Program-made: the position numbers and the translations under genes
Part shown: one piece after another, positions 11,106 to 21,500 of the stretch
How the letters are laid out: every line of letters starts with the position of its first letter
Position numbering within the stretch: position 1 is the stretch's first letter
Notes under the pieces: generated by a model
Seen by the model: the letters and a program-made list of their open reading frames with translations, nothing else
The model's database searches: none
Told to the model about the DNA's origin: nothing
NCBI RefSeq assembly: GCF_011634775.1
Contig: NZ_JAALXT010000004.1
Coordinates: 496,001 to 560,000 of the forward strand
Length of the DNA: 64,000 nt
Direction of reading: 5' to 3'
Source of the DNA: Thalassoroseus pseudoceratinae
GTDB lineage: Bacteria > Planctomycetota > Planctomycetia > Planctomycetales > Planctomycetaceae

Positions 11106-13997
11106 ATGGAAATTCCCGCGCTCCTCACCGTTCGCAAACTCGTCTTGATAGTCCTTGGTTTATTCTCTGCGGGCACTTTGCTCGCGGACGATGCCGAACA
11201 AGCTGAATTCTTCGAAAGCAAAGTTCGGCCGTTGTTGTTCAAACATTGCTACGAGTGTCATTCGGCGGAATCCGAAGAACTCAAAGGCGGTTTGGCGGTC
11301 GATACCAAATCCGGGTGGGTCACCGGCGGCGACAGCGGACCAGCGATTGTTCCCGGCAAACCCGATGAAAGCCCGCTGATTGACGCCGTCAAATATCTGA
11401 CGTTCGAGATGCCCCCGCAGGGCAAACTCTCAGACGCCGAAATCAAAATTCTGGAAACGTGGGTTCAAACCGGAGCCTACGATCCACGAAAAGATGACGG
11501 CCATGTGAAAGCAGTCCGAAAAGGATACGACTGGTCAACCGCCCGCGATTTCTGGGCCTTCCGTCTACCGGAATCGTCGGGACCGCCAAGCGTCACGGAT
11601 TCGAAGTGGCCGAACGATGATCTGGATTACTTCGTGCTCGCTCGATTGGAGTCCGAGGGCATGTCCCCTGCCCCGGATGCCGACCGTCGAACCTGGCTAC
11701 GACGCGTGACCTTCGACCTCACTGGTTTGCCGCCGACAATTGAGGACCAACAAGCGTTCCTAGCCGACACAGCAAGCGATTCCGTCGCCAAGGCGAAAGT
11801 CGTTGACCGCCTACTCGCATCTCCACAGTACGGCGTGCGATGGGGACGTCACTGGTTGGATGTCGCCCGCTATGCCGACTCGAACGGCAGCGACTTCAAC
11901 GCGAGTTTCTACAACGCCTGGCGATACCGCGACTACGTCGTCAACGCCTTCAACAAAGACAAACCTTACGACCAATTCGTCCGTGAACAACTCGCGGGCG
12001 ATCTTCTGCCATATGCCAATCGTCACGAGCAAGCCGAGCAACTCACCGCGACCACGTTCCTGAACATCGGAGCGAAAATGCTCAGCGAACGCGACAAGAA
12101 AAAGTTGCAGATGGATGTCGTCGATGAGCAAATCGACACCGTCGGCAAAACCTTCCTCGGGCTTACCATCGGTTGCGCCCGTTGTCACGACCACAAATTC
12201 GATCCCATTCCGACCGCCGACTACTACGCTCTCGCCGGGATTTTCAAAAGCACCATCACGCTCGAAGGCGAAAGCCAGCAGTATGTTTCCGCTTGGAAAG
12301 AAACCTCGCTGCCAGTCTCCCCCGAACATGCAGAAGCCCTCAAAAAGCACAGCGAGTCCGTTGCGGCGATGAAATCCCAACTCAATTCAGCCAAGAAATC
12401 GCTCGACAAAGCCAAGAAAAACCTGGGACGACTTACCAGCAGTTACGAAGGCATCGTCGTCGACAACACAGAAGCCAAAATCGTCGGAGACTGGAAGGAA
12501 TCCACATTTAGCCCGAACTACGTGGGTGAAGGTTATCTCCACGATGAGAAGACCGATCAGGGACAAAAATCCGTCACCTGGACACCAAAACTCCCGCACG
12601 CCGGACGCTATGAAGTTCGCATTGCCTACGCGGGCAGTTCCGGCCGTGATGACGCCGTTCCAGTCACCATTCAACACGCCGGCGGAGTGCATGAAGCCAA
12701 ACTCAACCAAGCGAAAGCCGCTTCCATCGATTCGCTCTTTGAACCGCTCGGGACATTCGAATTCCAAGCGGGAACACAAGGTTCGGTAACAATCTCCAAT
12801 ACCGGCACCACGGACTATGTCATCGCGGACGCCGTCCAATTCATTCCCGTCAAGAAGCAGACAGTCGCGGCAGCCGAGTCTTCAAAAACGACCGATGAGA
12901 CCGCAAAACTCCGCCAAGAAGTGAAGGCGGCAGAGAAGGTCGTCAAATCACTCGAGAAAGAATTGAAATCGTTGGAGCAGAATGCCCCCGCTCCGGCCCC
13001 AATGGTTATGGCTGCTCGTGAAGCCCCGCAAATTGATGATTGCAACATCTGCATTCGTGGTGAGGTAAAGAATCAAGGCAAGAAGGTTCAGCGGGGATTC
13101 TTGCAGGCACTCGATTCCGGACCTCGTCACATCCACAACTCCGAACAAAGTGGACGGTTGGAGTTGGCTGATTGGATCGCTCGCACCGACAATCCGCTAA
13201 CGGCCCGTGTGATCGTTAACCGGGTTTGGCATCACATGTTCGGAGCGGGCCTCGTCCGGACAGTCGACAATTTCGGCCACCTCGGCGAACGTCCTTCACA
13301 TCCCGAACTGCTGGATACACTCGCTGTCGAGTTTGTCGAAAACGGTTGGAGCATTAAGCAACTCATCCGAAGAATTGCGTTGTCTCGCACCTATGCCATG
13401 AGCACAGAATTCGAAGCAGACTACGCTGAATCCGACCCCGACAATCGACTCCTTTGGCGATCCAACCGCAAACGCCTCCAAGCCGAATCAATCCGCGATG
13501 CCATGCTGTTTGTGAGTGAAGAACTCGACCTCACCCCCAACGAAGCCCCAATGAAAGGTTTTCGATATTTAGTAGTCAACAACAGCAGTCAAAGTGCGAG
13601 CGGTTCCAAAAACACGTCGCTTCGCCGCAGTGCTTATCTACCGATTATTCGGAACCAACTTCCCGCATTCCTGACAACCTTTGACTTTGCAGACCCTGAT
13701 GTTGTCGTCGGCAAACGCTCCCTCACGAATGTCCCGGCACAAGCGTTGTACCTATTGAACTCACCATTCGTCGCCGCCCGTGCGAAAGCCATGGCGGAGA
13801 AGTTGACGCAAGACGAAACACTGACAATCACCGACCGTTTGATCCCGCTCTATCAAAAAGTCTACGGACGCACGCCAACCGCAATTGAAGTGGAGCAGTC
13901 CGAACAATTCCTTGCCGATCAGACCGATGCAAACAGTGCCTGGACACAACTGGTCCAAGCTTTGTTTGCAACAACAGAATTTCGCATGCTCGACTAG
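11106..13997 (+). CDS. PSD1 / cytochrome-c-like domain protein with golvesin-type insert
   Basis: 963 residues. Signal peptide at residues 1-27. N-terminal heme motif CYECH at 48-52, DUF1549 with a second heme motif CARCH followed by DHKFDP, and C-terminal DUF1553 (LTARVIVNRVWHHMFGAGLV). Between them lie a short coiled coil, a beta-sandwich domain of about 130 residues (DWKESTFSPNYVGEGYLHD, RYEVRIAYAGSSGRDDAVPV) that I read as a golvesin/Xly-type carbohydrate-binding-like domain, and a second coiled coil. This insert differs from the one in the paralogue at 6287-9382. Followed by its DUF1501 partner after 147 bases; divergent from the lipoprotein gene. Confidence 0.93.
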   Translation: MEIPALLTVRKLVLIVLGLFSAGTLLADDAEQAEFFESKVRPLLFKHCYECHSAESEELKGGLAVDTKSGWVTGGDSGPAIVPGKPDESPLIDAVKYLTFEMPPQGKLSDAEIKILETWVQTGAYDPRKDDGHVKAVRKGYDWSTARDFWAFRLPESSGPPSVTDSKWPNDDLDYFVLARLESEGMSPAPDADRRTWLRRVTFDLTGLPPTIEDQQAFLADTASDSVAKAKVVDRLLASPQYGVRWGRHWLDVARYADSNGSDFNASFYNAWRYRDYVVNAFNKDKPYDQFVREQLAGDLLPYANRHEQAEQLTATTFLNIGAKMLSERDKKKLQMDVVDEQIDTVGKTFLGLTIGCARCHDHKFDPIPTADYYALAGIFKSTITLEGESQQYVSAWKETSLPVSPEHAEALKKHSESVAAMKSQLNSAKKSLDKAKKNLGRLTSSYEGIVVDNTEAKIVGDWKESTFSPNYVGEGYLHDEKTDQGQKSVTWTPKLPHAGRYEVRIAYAGSSGRDDAVPVTIQHAGGVHEAKLNQAKAASIDSLFEPLGTFEFQAGTQGSVTISNTGTTDYVIADAVQFIPVKKQTVAAAESSKTTDETAKLRQEVKAAEKVVKSLEKELKSLEQNAPAPAPMVMAAREAPQIDDCNICIRGEVKNQGKKVQRGFLQALDSGPRHIHNSEQSGRLELADWIARTDNPLTARVIVNRVWHHMFGAGLVRTVDNFGHLGERPSHPELLDTLAVEFVENGWSIKQLIRRIALSRTYAMSTEFEADYAESDPDNRLLWRSNRKRLQAESIRDAMLFVSEELDLTPNEAPMKGFRYLVVNNSSQSASGSKNTSLRRSAYLPIIRNQLPAFLTTFDFADPDVVVGKRSLTNVPAQALYLLNSPFVAARAKAMAEKLTQDETLTITDRLIPLYQKVYGRTPTAIEVEQSEQFLADQTDANSAWTQLVQALFATTEFRMLD

Positions 13998-14144
13998 CAT
14001 TTTCGTCGAGAACCAAAACTAAGATCCGGCCAATTTTCGTTTCATATCTCAGCCGATGCTGTGTTTCCGATGAAGAACGATAGTTCCTCGATGCGACACA
14101 GAATCGAACCTTGTTCTAGCACTCACAACAGAAGGTTTCTTCCC

Positions 14145-15536
14145 ATGCGTTCCCAACAACCAACAGCGACTCCGCTTACCCGCAGACAACTGTTGCAATC
14201 CAGCGCATGCGGATTTGGATACCTAGCCTTCGCCGGCATGGCCGCGGAAGCCGCTAGTCAAGCCGACCGACTTCCACGCCCGCACCACGCACCACGTGCC
14301 AAGCGTGTGATTTTTCTGTTCATGCATGGCGGCCCTAGCCAAGTCGACTTATTCGATTACAAACCGAGACTTCAAGCCGATGATGGTAAGAACTTGCCAT
14401 TCGATCCGGCTCCGAACATTAGTGCCAAACCCAAGCTGATGAAGTCTCCGTGGAAATTCGATCGGCATGGCGAAAGTGGGCTTTGGGTGTCCGAACTCAT
14501 GCCGAATGTTGCCAAGCATGTCGATGACTTATGCGTCGTGCGGTCGATGCATAGTCGTGGGCAGTCACACGGCCAAGCTGTTTGCATGCTGCACACCGGG
14601 ACCGACAATTTTGTCCGCCCGAGTGTCGGCGCATGGGTGAGCTACGGACTCGGTGCAGAAAACCAGAATCTCCCGGCCTTCATTTCCATCAGCCCCCCAA
14701 GCGGACACGGTGGACCACGCAATTACGGTTCCGCGTTTTTGCCAGCGGCACATCAAGCCACAACAATCGGTAGTTCCGGCCGACTCGGTAGCGGAAAAAT
14801 CGAAAACCTCTCCAGCGGTGATGATCTCACAACCCAACGAAAGCAGCTTGATTTACTCCAGAGTTTCAACCGCAACCACTTGAAACGTTCCGTTCAGGAC
14901 GAGCAAATTGAAGGTGCTATTGAGTCCTTTGAACTGGCATTTCGGATGCAACAAACAGCGCCGGATGTTCTCGACTTGTCTCAGGAACCGAAGTCGATTC
15001 AAGAGCTATATGGAGTTGATAAAAAGGAAACGAGTAACTTCGCCAAGCAATGCATTCTTGCAAGGCGATGTGCCGAGGCGGGCGTGCGGTATATTCAAGT
15101 CTCGACCGGCAATGTCTGGGACCAGCACGGCGGATTGCGAAAAGGACATACACGAAACTGCCTCGCGGTGGATCAACCGATCTCCGCATTGCTAGCCGAT
15201 CTCAAAGCCCGTGGGCTTTTAGATGACACGCTCGTTGTCTGGGGTGGAGAGTTCGGCCGCACGCCAATCGCCCAAGGCAACGATGGTCGCGATCATAATC
15301 CGCAAGGCTTCACGATGTGGTTGGCCGGTGGTGGCGTGAAAGGCGGCATGGCTTACGGTGAAACCGACGACTACGGTTATTACGCCGTCGAAAACCGTGT
15401 GCACATGCACGATCTGCACGCCACCATCCTGCACCAACTCGGTCTCAACCACGAACAACTCACCTACCGTTACTCCGGCCGCGACTTCCGTTTGACGGAT
15501 GTCTACGGCAACGTGGTGCATGACATTCTTGCGTAG
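14145..15536 (+). CDS. DUF1501 protein with Tat signal
   Basis: 463 residues from the ATG at 14145, which has AGAAGG eight bases upstream and begins a Tat signal ([20 protein letters not shown] at residues 12-31). The body carries the same family landmarks as the paralogue at 4696-6144: [38 protein letters not shown] and [13 protein letters not shown] at the C-terminus. It is the partner of the preceding PSD1 gene. It ends 32 bases from the end of the convergent argS gene. Confidence 0.93.
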   Translation: MRSQQPTATPLTRRQLLQSSACGFGYLAFAGMAAEAASQADRLPRPHHAPRAKRVIFLFMHGGPSQVDLFDYKPRLQADDGKNLPFDPAPNISAKPKLMKSPWKFDRHGESGLWVSELMPNVAKHVDDLCVVRSMHSRGQSHGQAVCMLHTGTDNFVRPSVGAWVSYGLGAENQNLPAFISISPPSGHGGPRNYGSAFLPAAHQATTIGSSGRLGSGKIENLSSGDDLTTQRKQLDLLQSFNRNHLKRSVQDEQIEGAIESFELAFRMQQTAPDVLDLSQEPKSIQELYGVDKKETSNFAKQCILARRCAEAGVRYIQVSTGNVWDQHGGLRKGHTRNCLAVDQPISALLADLKARGLLDDTLVVWGGEFGRTPIAQGNDGRDHNPQGFTMWLAGGGVKGGMAYGETDDYGYYAVENRVHMHDLHATILHQLGLNHEQLTYRYSGRDFRLTDVYGNVVHDILA

Positions 15537-15568
15537 GTTGTCCGTGTTGAGGTCTTGGCTAGCGAAGA

Positions 15569-17527
15569 CTACATACGTTCGCAGGTTTCGATGCCTAGCA
15601 GTGCGAGTCCTTGCTGCAACACGCGACAGGTCAAGTCGCATAGCAACAGTCGGCTCTGCTGGACATCACCTTCACTCTTGAGAACCGAGCACTGCTCGTA
15701 AAACGTGCTATACTTATTCGCGGTTTCGAATAGATAGCTCGTCAAGAGATGCGGACGTAGTTCGCTGGCGGCATCATCAATGGCTTCACCGAACTTGAGT
15801 AATGCCAATGCGAGTTCGCGTTCCGCTGGTTCTTGAAGTTGGATTGTCGCGTTGGAATTGCGAATCGTTTCGCGATCGAACCCACCTCGACTGAAAATGC
15901 CGTTTACACGTGCATACGAATACTGCATGTAAGTCGCAGTGTCTCCGTTGGTGGCTAGCATTTGATCCCAGTCGAAGACATAGTCGCTCTCGCGATTGAT
16001 ATGCAAGTCGGCATACTTCACACCGCCAATCCCAACCTTCTCGGCAACATCTTTGCGAGTTGCATCGTCAAGTTCTGGACCATTCGGTTTTGATTTGTCA
16101 TTCTCGGTCACAATCTGATAGGCGCGATTGACCGCCTCGTCGAGCAAACTTTCCAGCCCGACGGTGTCCCCTGCTCTCGTCTTGAACGGTCGTCGATCCT
16201 TGCCTAGCACTGTGCCAAAGTTGACGTGCTGAAAATTCTTGTCGTGGCCCCATTTTCGAGCTGTTTCAAACAGCATCTTGAAATGGTCGCCTTGACGCGA
16301 ATCGACAACATATAGCATCGCATCCGCGTTGAACTCGTTCACACGGTATTGAATGGTCGCGAGATCTGTCGTGGCATAGTTGTAGGCACCGTCGGACTTG
16401 CGAACAATGAACGGTGCTTCGAACTGATCGAGAAACACACACGTGGCACCTTTGCTTTCCGATGCAAGCCCCTTCGCTTCCAACGCTTCCACGACTTCGC
16501 CAAGCATCGGATCGTAGAAACTCTCACCGAGTGTGTGATCGAATGAAACTCCGAGTCGATCATAGACTTTTTGTAAAGCGGTAAGACACGCCGGAAGAAA
16601 CTCATCCCAGAGTCTTCGATTCTCTTCATCACCACTGTGCAGTTTAGCAGTTTCGAGTCTTGCAAGCCGTGCGATATCCGGATGGTTGTCCGCAAGTTCT
16701 TTCAGTTCCGGATCGGCTTCAAACTTTTCGATCGACTGCTGGAGTGACTGCACAGCCTTCTCTTGCGAAGTGACACCTGCTCGTAGTTTCTTGAGTTTTT
16801 TCTTTGCTGACTTTTCTGCGGGGTCAGAGTTCGCTTCTGCGTCGGCGAGTTGTTGCTCGAATTCTTGCAATCGCTGCTTCGCACTAGGCAACTTTTCGTT
16901 GACGTTCTCGTGATAGTCGCTCAGTATATTGACGAGTCGATAAAGTCGCGCAAGTTCCGTTACCGCATCCGCTTTGTAGGCTTCCGGATTGAGGAAATTC
17001 TTATAGCCATAGATGATCATCCCGAACTGAGTGCCCCAGTCGCCGATGTGATTGTCGCTGATCACCTTGTGGCCTTGGAACGTCAGAATTTTGTACAAAG
17101 CCGCTCCGATCACACTGCTACGCAGGTGTCCGACGTGCATCGGCTTGGCGACATTGGGAGCCGAGTAATCAATGACAATCGTTTGCGGATTCGCAACGGG
17201 CTTCACACCCAAGCGATCATCATGAGTGACCGCGTTGACCTGTTCGGTCAGCCAGTCTGTGCGGAGTTTCAAATTGATGAAACCGGGGCCGGCAATCTCG
17301 GGAGTTTCGCACAAGTCCGAGACGTCCAGGTTCTCGACAATCTTCGCGGCGACATCGCGAGGTTTGTCCGAGAGTTTCTTGGCCAATGGCATGGCACAGT
17401 TCGCTTGATAGTCGCCGAATTGGGTATTCTGAGCCGGTCGCACGAGAGCGGCGTACTCAGCCGGATCGTCCGTTAGCGTGGCAAGTGCGGATTCAAAACG
17501 ACGACGCAGTTCAGCAGAAATATTCAT
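15569..17527 (-). CDS. argS: Arginine--tRNA ligase
   Basis: Class I aminoacyl-tRNA synthetase that charges tRNA-Arg. 652 residues from the ATG at 17527, which matches where family members start (MNISAELRRRFESALATL); an upstream in-frame start would add 17 residues that do not look conserved. N-terminal additional domain, then the class I HIGH motif written HVGHLRSSVIG, DNHIGDWGTQFG, and the C-terminal anticodon-binding domain with YAFARV-like helices; the GKDRRPFKTRAGD region stands in for KMSKS. Typical bacterial ArgS is about 550-590 residues; the extra length is a Lys/Glu/Gln-rich coiled coil at about residues 205-290. Separated from rsfS by a terminator. Confidence 0.96.
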   Translation of the reverse strand: MNISAELRRRFESALATLTDDPAEYAALVRPAQNTQFGDYQANCAMPLAKKLSDKPRDVAAKIVENLDVSDLCETPEIAGPGFINLKLRTDWLTEQVNAVTHDDRLGVKPVANPQTIVIDYSAPNVAKPMHVGHLRSSVIGAALYKILTFQGHKVISDNHIGDWGTQFGMIIYGYKNFLNPEAYKADAVTELARLYRLVNILSDYHENVNEKLPSAKQRLQEFEQQLADAEANSDPAEKSAKKKLKKLRAGVTSQEKAVQSLQQSIEKFEADPELKELADNHPDIARLARLETAKLHSGDEENRRLWDEFLPACLTALQKVYDRLGVSFDHTLGESFYDPMLGEVVEALEAKGLASESKGATCVFLDQFEAPFIVRKSDGAYNYATTDLATIQYRVNEFNADAMLYVVDSRQGDHFKMLFETARKWGHDKNFQHVNFGTVLGKDRRPFKTRAGDTVGLESLLDEAVNRAYQIVTENDKSKPNGPELDDATRKDVAEKVGIGGVKYADLHINRESDYVFDWDQMLATNGDTATYMQYSYARVNGIFSRGGFDRETIRNSNATIQLQEPAERELALALLKFGEAIDDAASELRPHLLTSYLFETANKYSTFYEQCSVLKSEGDVQQSRLLLCDLTCRVLQQGLALLGIETCERM

Positions 17528-17574
17528 AGTCGGACCAAGCGACAATCCGTCGCGGTGTTCGGTGAAAGGAGAGA

Positions 17575-17617
17575 ACAAATAAAAACGCCCTCCAACGTCT
17601 AGCGAGTGGAGAGCGTT
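17575..17617 (-). terminator. Rho-independent terminator after rsfS
   Basis: On the minus strand AACGCTCTCCA pairs with TGGAGGGCGTT across a 12-base loop, with one G-T pair, and is followed by TTTTTATTTG. It lies downstream of rsfS and upstream of argS, so the hppA-rsfS transcript probably stops here and argS has its own promoter between here and its start. Confidence 0.75.
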
Positions 17618-17734
17618 CGTTCAAGGTCGGCTAGATCAGTTGACGTTTCGAGGTCGCAGGTTCTGTCGCCTGATCGCCCGTCAGCAATTGACGTGACGGA
17701 CTGACCACAGGCAGAGAACCCTGTTCGTTAAAAC

Positions 17735-18157
17735 CTATTCAACAGCACAGTTCTCGGAACTGGATTCTTCCAAAACGCTTTGCCAATCGATGCGCTTCGC
17801 GTCGGCCCACAACGACTCGAGGTCGTACATCTCTCGCGATTCTTCGGTGAAGACGTGCAAGATGATGTCGCCATAATCTTGCACGATCCAGGTGCTTTCG
17901 TCGTAACCTTCGCTGCCCCGCTTGGCAGTCCCAGACGTCCGCTGCAATTTGCTGACCTCGTCAGACAAGGCATGCATCTGCCGACGGTTCGTGCCAGTCG
18001 TGATGACGAAGTAATCGAAAATCGGTGTGATGCCGATCATTTCCAGCACCAGCGTGTCGCGACCACGCAAGTCTTCACAAATGCGTGCACACCGACAGGC
18101 TTGAATCAGAGACTGCTGTTGTTCGGCCGTGCGTTGTGTTTGAACTTGTTCGATCAC
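17735..18157 (-). CDS. rsfS: Ribosomal silencing factor RsfS (Iojap)
   Basis: Binds ribosomal protein L14 and blocks subunit joining during starvation. 140 residues; GTG start at 18157. The RsfS core is clear: ARICEDLRGRDTLVLEM, PIFDYFVITTGTNRRQMHAL, then DESTWIVQDYGDIILHVF and REMYDLESLWADA. The C-terminal 15 residues are variable, as in the family. It is 33 bases downstream of hppA in the same direction and probably co-transcribed with it; a terminator follows. Confidence 0.93.
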   Translation of the reverse strand: MIEQVQTQRTAEQQQSLIQACRCARICEDLRGRDTLVLEMIGITPIFDYFVITTGTNRRQMHALSDEVSKLQRTSGTAKRGSEGYDESTWIVQDYGDIILHVFTEESREMYDLESLWADAKRIDWQSVLEESSSENCAVE

Positions 18158-18190
18158 GATTAATCTGGACTCCCAGTTTGCGGTAACGGT

Positions 18191-20791
18191 TTAGAAAATT
18201 CGCAGTGCACATTGCACGATGAAACCGGCGAAGACGACGGACACCATGCTCATCAATTTGATCAAAATGTTTAGGCTCGGGCCACTGGTGTCTTTGAAGG
18301 GGTCGCCCACGGTGTCGCCGACGACGGTTGCCTTGTGAGCTTCCGTCCCTTTCCCACCATGTGCACCAGCTTCAATGTACTTCTTGGCATTATCCCATGC
18401 CCCCCCGGCATTTGCCATCATAATTGCTACCGCGAAGCCGGAGGTCAATCCCCCCGCGAGCAAACCCATCACTCCGGGCACACCCAAAATCAGCCCAACA
18501 ATGATCGGCACGCCGAATCCGATTGCCGACGGAACGATCATTTCACGCTGAGCGGCACGCGTACTAATAGCGACACACCGACTGTACTCCGGTTCGCTGG
18601 TTCCCTCCATGATCCCAGGAATCTCACGGAACTGGCGACGTACTTCCTCGACCATATCACTCGCAGACCGCCCCACCGCCTTCATCGTGAGTGAACAGAA
18701 CACGAAGGCCAGCATCACACCGAGGAACATTCCCACCAACACCGCCGGATTCATCAGGGTTACGTTGTAGTACCGTACAAAGTCCGGCATTGTCGCGGTC
18801 GAGTTCTCGACGATGGCTTCGTTGGTCACCATCTCTTGGAGATTGGCACTGACAGTTTGACCAATCTCTGCGTTCTCAATCGCTTGAACGGATTCGCTGG
18901 GATTCCGACCGACCGGATAGAGCAAATAGGCATGGTTTTTCTCGCCATCGTTGAAGACAAGTACGTCACGATCGATTTTGAGTAGCGTGGCATTTGTTTC
19001 GCTTTCGCTGGCGACCACTTCGGACTTCACCGCCCACCGCTCGAAACCGATCCGAACTTCCTCCACATACGCTGCCAGCAAAGCCAACGCCGTCAGAGCC
19101 GCGGAACCAATCGCAAAGCCTTTCCCGGTGGCGGCGGTGGTGTTGCCGAGACTGTCGAGGGCGTCGGTGCGTTGTCGGACGGTTGGATCTTGATGACTCA
19201 TCTCGGCATTGCCACCGGCGTTGTCGGCGATTGGCCCGTAGGCATCTGTCGCGAGTGTGATTCCGAGTGTGCTCAGCATTCCGACGGCTGCAATTGCCAC
19301 GCCGTAAAGCCCTAAGGCAAACACGCGAGGGTCGGCATAATTGAAGTTAGTGGCGAATCCGAAGGCGAGCAGAATTGCCACGCCGACGGTCACAATCGGC
19401 ACCCACACCGAATAAAACCCTTCAGCAACACCACCAATGATCACCGTTGCCGGACCAGTCACGGACTGATCGGCGATTCGTTTGGTCGGTGCGTATTCCT
19501 CGCTGGTGGAATACTCCGTCCACTTGCCGATCACCCACCCCGCGAGCAAACCGGTGACAATCGACCCGTAGACCCAGAACAGCCCCCACCCTTTCGGTAA
19601 GTTTTCACTGGCATCGGCGGCGTAAGTTAGGTTGTTGGAGGGCAGAACGAGTGTGATGATCACCAAAATCGCTGCCACAACCGCTACACCGATACTACTT
19701 CCATTGATTCCCTTCGCCAGAGCGCTGAGCAAATTGCGTTGGGTCGCCCCCTCTTCCGTGCGAACCAGGTAAATCCCGCCGATCGAAAGACCAATTCCGC
19801 ACGCCGCCAACAACATTGGCAGCAAGAGCATCATGAACTGCATTTGCGATGAAACACCGTGGAACGCAGCCACACCGAGAGCGGCACTGGCGAGAATCGA
19901 ACCGCAGTAGGATTCATATAGGTCGGCTCCCATCCCGGCAACATCTCCGACGTTGTCGCCCACATTATCTGCGATGGTGGCGGGGTTTCGTGGGTCGTCT
20001 TCGGGAATATTTGACTCGACTTTCCCAACGATATCCGCCCCCACATCAGCCGCTTTGGTGAAAATTCCACCGCCGACACGTGCGAACAACGCCTGAGCAC
20101 TCGCCCCCATACCGAAGCACAGCATGGTCACGGTGATTTCCGCCAGCTCCATTTTCCAAATCCAATTCAGAAAACCGAACCATAGGCAAATGTCCAAGAG
20201 CCCTAATCCAACGACGATCAATCCCATCACCGCGCCGCTACGAAACGCGACTTGCAAACCTTCGTTGAGGGAATTCTTTGCCCCTTGCGTGGTGCGGGAA
20301 CTGGCCATTGTGGCGGTCTTCATGCCGTACCAACCGGCTAAACCGGAAAACGCCCCACCCGTGAAAAACGCGAACGGCACCCAAGTCGACTGCTGACCGA
20401 AACCGAAAGCCAAGATCGCCAACAACGCACACACCAAGACGAAAAACACCGTCACGACTTTGTACTGCTGGAACAGATACGCTCGTGCTCCCTGCCGAAC
20501 GTGTTCGGCAATGCGGATCATGTTTTCGTCGCCCTCGTCCTGGGCAGCCATCCAGGTGTAAAATTTGTAGGCCACAAACAACGATGTTAGCGAGGCCAAC
20601 AGACTGAACGCCCATCCAATCGCAACGGGCCAACCGCCGGTATCGTGTGCCAAATTATCCGAGGCTGCCTCTTCAGCGGCCTGGCAGATATCGACATGAC
20701 CGAACAAAGCGAGCGTAAATGCCAATCCCGCAAGAAGACTCAACCGAACTGATAACTTTGACGAAAATGATGAGCGACGATGTGTTTGCAT
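18191..20791 (-). CDS. hppA: Membrane-bound ion-translocating pyrophosphatase
   Basis: Hydrolyses pyrophosphate and pumps H+ (or Na+) across the membrane; about 16 transmembrane helices. 866 residues, longer than the usual 670-770. Substrate-site signature [18 protein letters not shown] and [17 protein letters not shown] are intact, as is the second acidic block near the C-terminus ([14 protein letters not shown]). At the position that separates potassium-dependent from independent enzymes the sequence is [10 protein letters not shown], i.e. Ala, which fits the K+-dependent class. Extra length comes from an N-terminal signal-like segment and an insert of about 100 mostly polar residues at roughly residues 573-672, between two transmembrane helices. 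SD AGG lies before the ATG. Confidence 0.95.
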   Translation of the reverse strand: MQTHRRSSFSSKLSVRLSLLAGLAFTLALFGHVDICQAAEEAASDNLAHDTGGWPVAIGWAFSLLASLTSLFVAYKFYTWMAAQDEGDENMIRIAEHVRQGARAYLFQQYKVVTVFFVLVCALLAILAFGFGQQSTWVPFAFFTGGAFSGLAGWYGMKTATMASSRTTQGAKNSLNEGLQVAFRSGAVMGLIVVGLGLLDICLWFGFLNWIWKMELAEITVTMLCFGMGASAQALFARVGGGIFTKAADVGADIVGKVESNIPEDDPRNPATIADNVGDNVGDVAGMGADLYESYCGSILASAALGVAAFHGVSSQMQFMMLLLPMLLAACGIGLSIGGIYLVRTEEGATQRNLLSALAKGINGSSIGVAVVAAILVIITLVLPSNNLTYAADASENLPKGWGLFWVYGSIVTGLLAGWVIGKWTEYSTSEEYAPTKRIADQSVTGPATVIIGGVAEGFYSVWVPIVTVGVAILLAFGFATNFNYADPRVFALGLYGVAIAAVGMLSTLGITLATDAYGPIADNAGGNAEMSHQDPTVRQRTDALDSLGNTTAATGKGFAIGSAALTALALLAAYVEEVRIGFERWAVKSEVVASESETNATLLKIDRDVLVFNDGEKNHAYLLYPVGRNPSESVQAIENAEIGQTVSANLQEMVTNEAIVENSTATMPDFVRYYNVTLMNPAVLVGMFLGVMLAFVFCSLTMKAVGRSASDMVEEVRRQFREIPGIMEGTSEPEYSRCVAISTRAAQREMIVPSAIGFGVPIIVGLILGVPGVMGLLAGGLTSGFAVAIMMANAGGAWDNAKKYIEAGAHGGKGTEAHKATVVGDTVGDPFKDTSGPSLNILIKLMSMVSVVFAGFIVQCALRIF

Positions 20792-20848
20792 CCGTGTTGC
20801 CTACTCTCTGTCTTGAAACCAAGGGAAGAATGGAAACGTCTGCTGATG

Positions 20849-20909
20849 AAAGTTGATGGAAGTTCCCACTCAACTTCTGTTGGGAACACACTTTCCGAAA
20901 GTCAACTTT
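20849..20909 (-). promoter_or_regulatory. Predicted three-way-junction RNA in the hppA leader
   Basis: In the minus-strand transcript, AAAGUUGA (20909-20902) pairs perfectly with UCAACUUU (20856-20849). Enclosed between them are two more hairpins: CUUUCGGAAAG (20901-20891) directly stacked on the outer stem, and GUUCCCA/UGGGAAC (20887-20881 with 20868-20862) around a 12-base loop. The junction has 3- and 5-base single-stranded joints. The structure ends 57 bases before the hppA start codon. No known riboswitch consensus was recognised. It could regulate hppA translation or transcript stability, or be a DNA operator. Confidence 0.5.
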
Positions 20910-21118
20910 GATGGGATGTGAGTGTATCCACCGAAATTTCCGATTGTCAACTAGGTGGGAACCGCGATGAAGCAATGAAGATTGCTCGGTTGGCCAAAAT
21001 CCCAGTCACTCAGCCTTGCATGGGATAAACCAAAACATCAAAATGCGGGACTCTGTCACAAATCCGATGGTAATTTGAATCGTCCCCCCAACGGCGGACG
21101 TGTTTGAAGGATGAAGCA

Positions 21119-21376
21119 ATGGCACATAAGAAGGGGCAAGGGTCCAGTCGTAACGGACGAGACTCAAATGCACAACGACGCGGCGTGAAGAAATTTGGTG
21201 GCCAAAGCGTCATTCCGGGGAACATTTTGATCCGTCAGTGCGGAACCAAATGGCATCCTGGCCAAAACGTCGGCATGGGACGGGATTACACGATTTACGC
21301 ATTGGTTCCCGGCACGGTCTACTTCGACCGCAATGGTCGTCGCGTGAACGTTGCTCCCGCTGAAGCCAACGCATAG
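21119..21376 (+). CDS. rpmA: 50S ribosomal protein L27
   Basis: 85 residues starting [19 protein letters not shown], the canonical L27 start; the ATG at 21119 has GAAGGA seven bases upstream. Conserved parts: [29 protein letters not shown] and the [12 protein letters not shown] block. L27 sits at the peptidyl-transferase centre. Usually rpmA follows rplU (L21); here the upstream neighbour is the divergent hppA, so rpmA appears to have been separated from rplU. Confidence 0.97.
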   Translation: MAHKKGQGSSRNGRDSNAQRRGVKKFGGQSVIPGNILIRQCGTKWHPGQNVGMGRDYTIYALVPGTVYFDRNGRRVNVAPAEANA

Positions 21377-21433
21377 TTCGAACTGTGGTCGCTCAACACT
21401 GCAGACCGCGCAACCTCACGCGACCGTACGCAG

Positions 21434-21484
21434 GCTGGGTCGCCTTGCTTGGCTGACCCAGCTCACCCGACTGCACCACAGTCG
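21434..21484 (+). terminator. Tandem hairpins after rpmA
   Basis: Two perfect hairpins follow rpmA: GCTGGGTC/GACCCAGC (21434-21441 with 21455-21462) and CGACTG/CAGTCG (21468-21473 with 21479-21484, loop CACCA). There is no T-run, so this is either a weak terminator or a 3' stabilising structure. A copy of the dispersed repeat begins 16 bases later. Confidence 0.4.
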
Positions 21485-21500
21485 CCTGTGTGCGTGATCG

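Noticed and set aside
15536-15569. Possible terminator between convergent DUF1501 and argS genes
   Set aside because: Only a 5-bp stem (GTCTT/AAGAC) inside the end of argS with no T-run; too weak to report.
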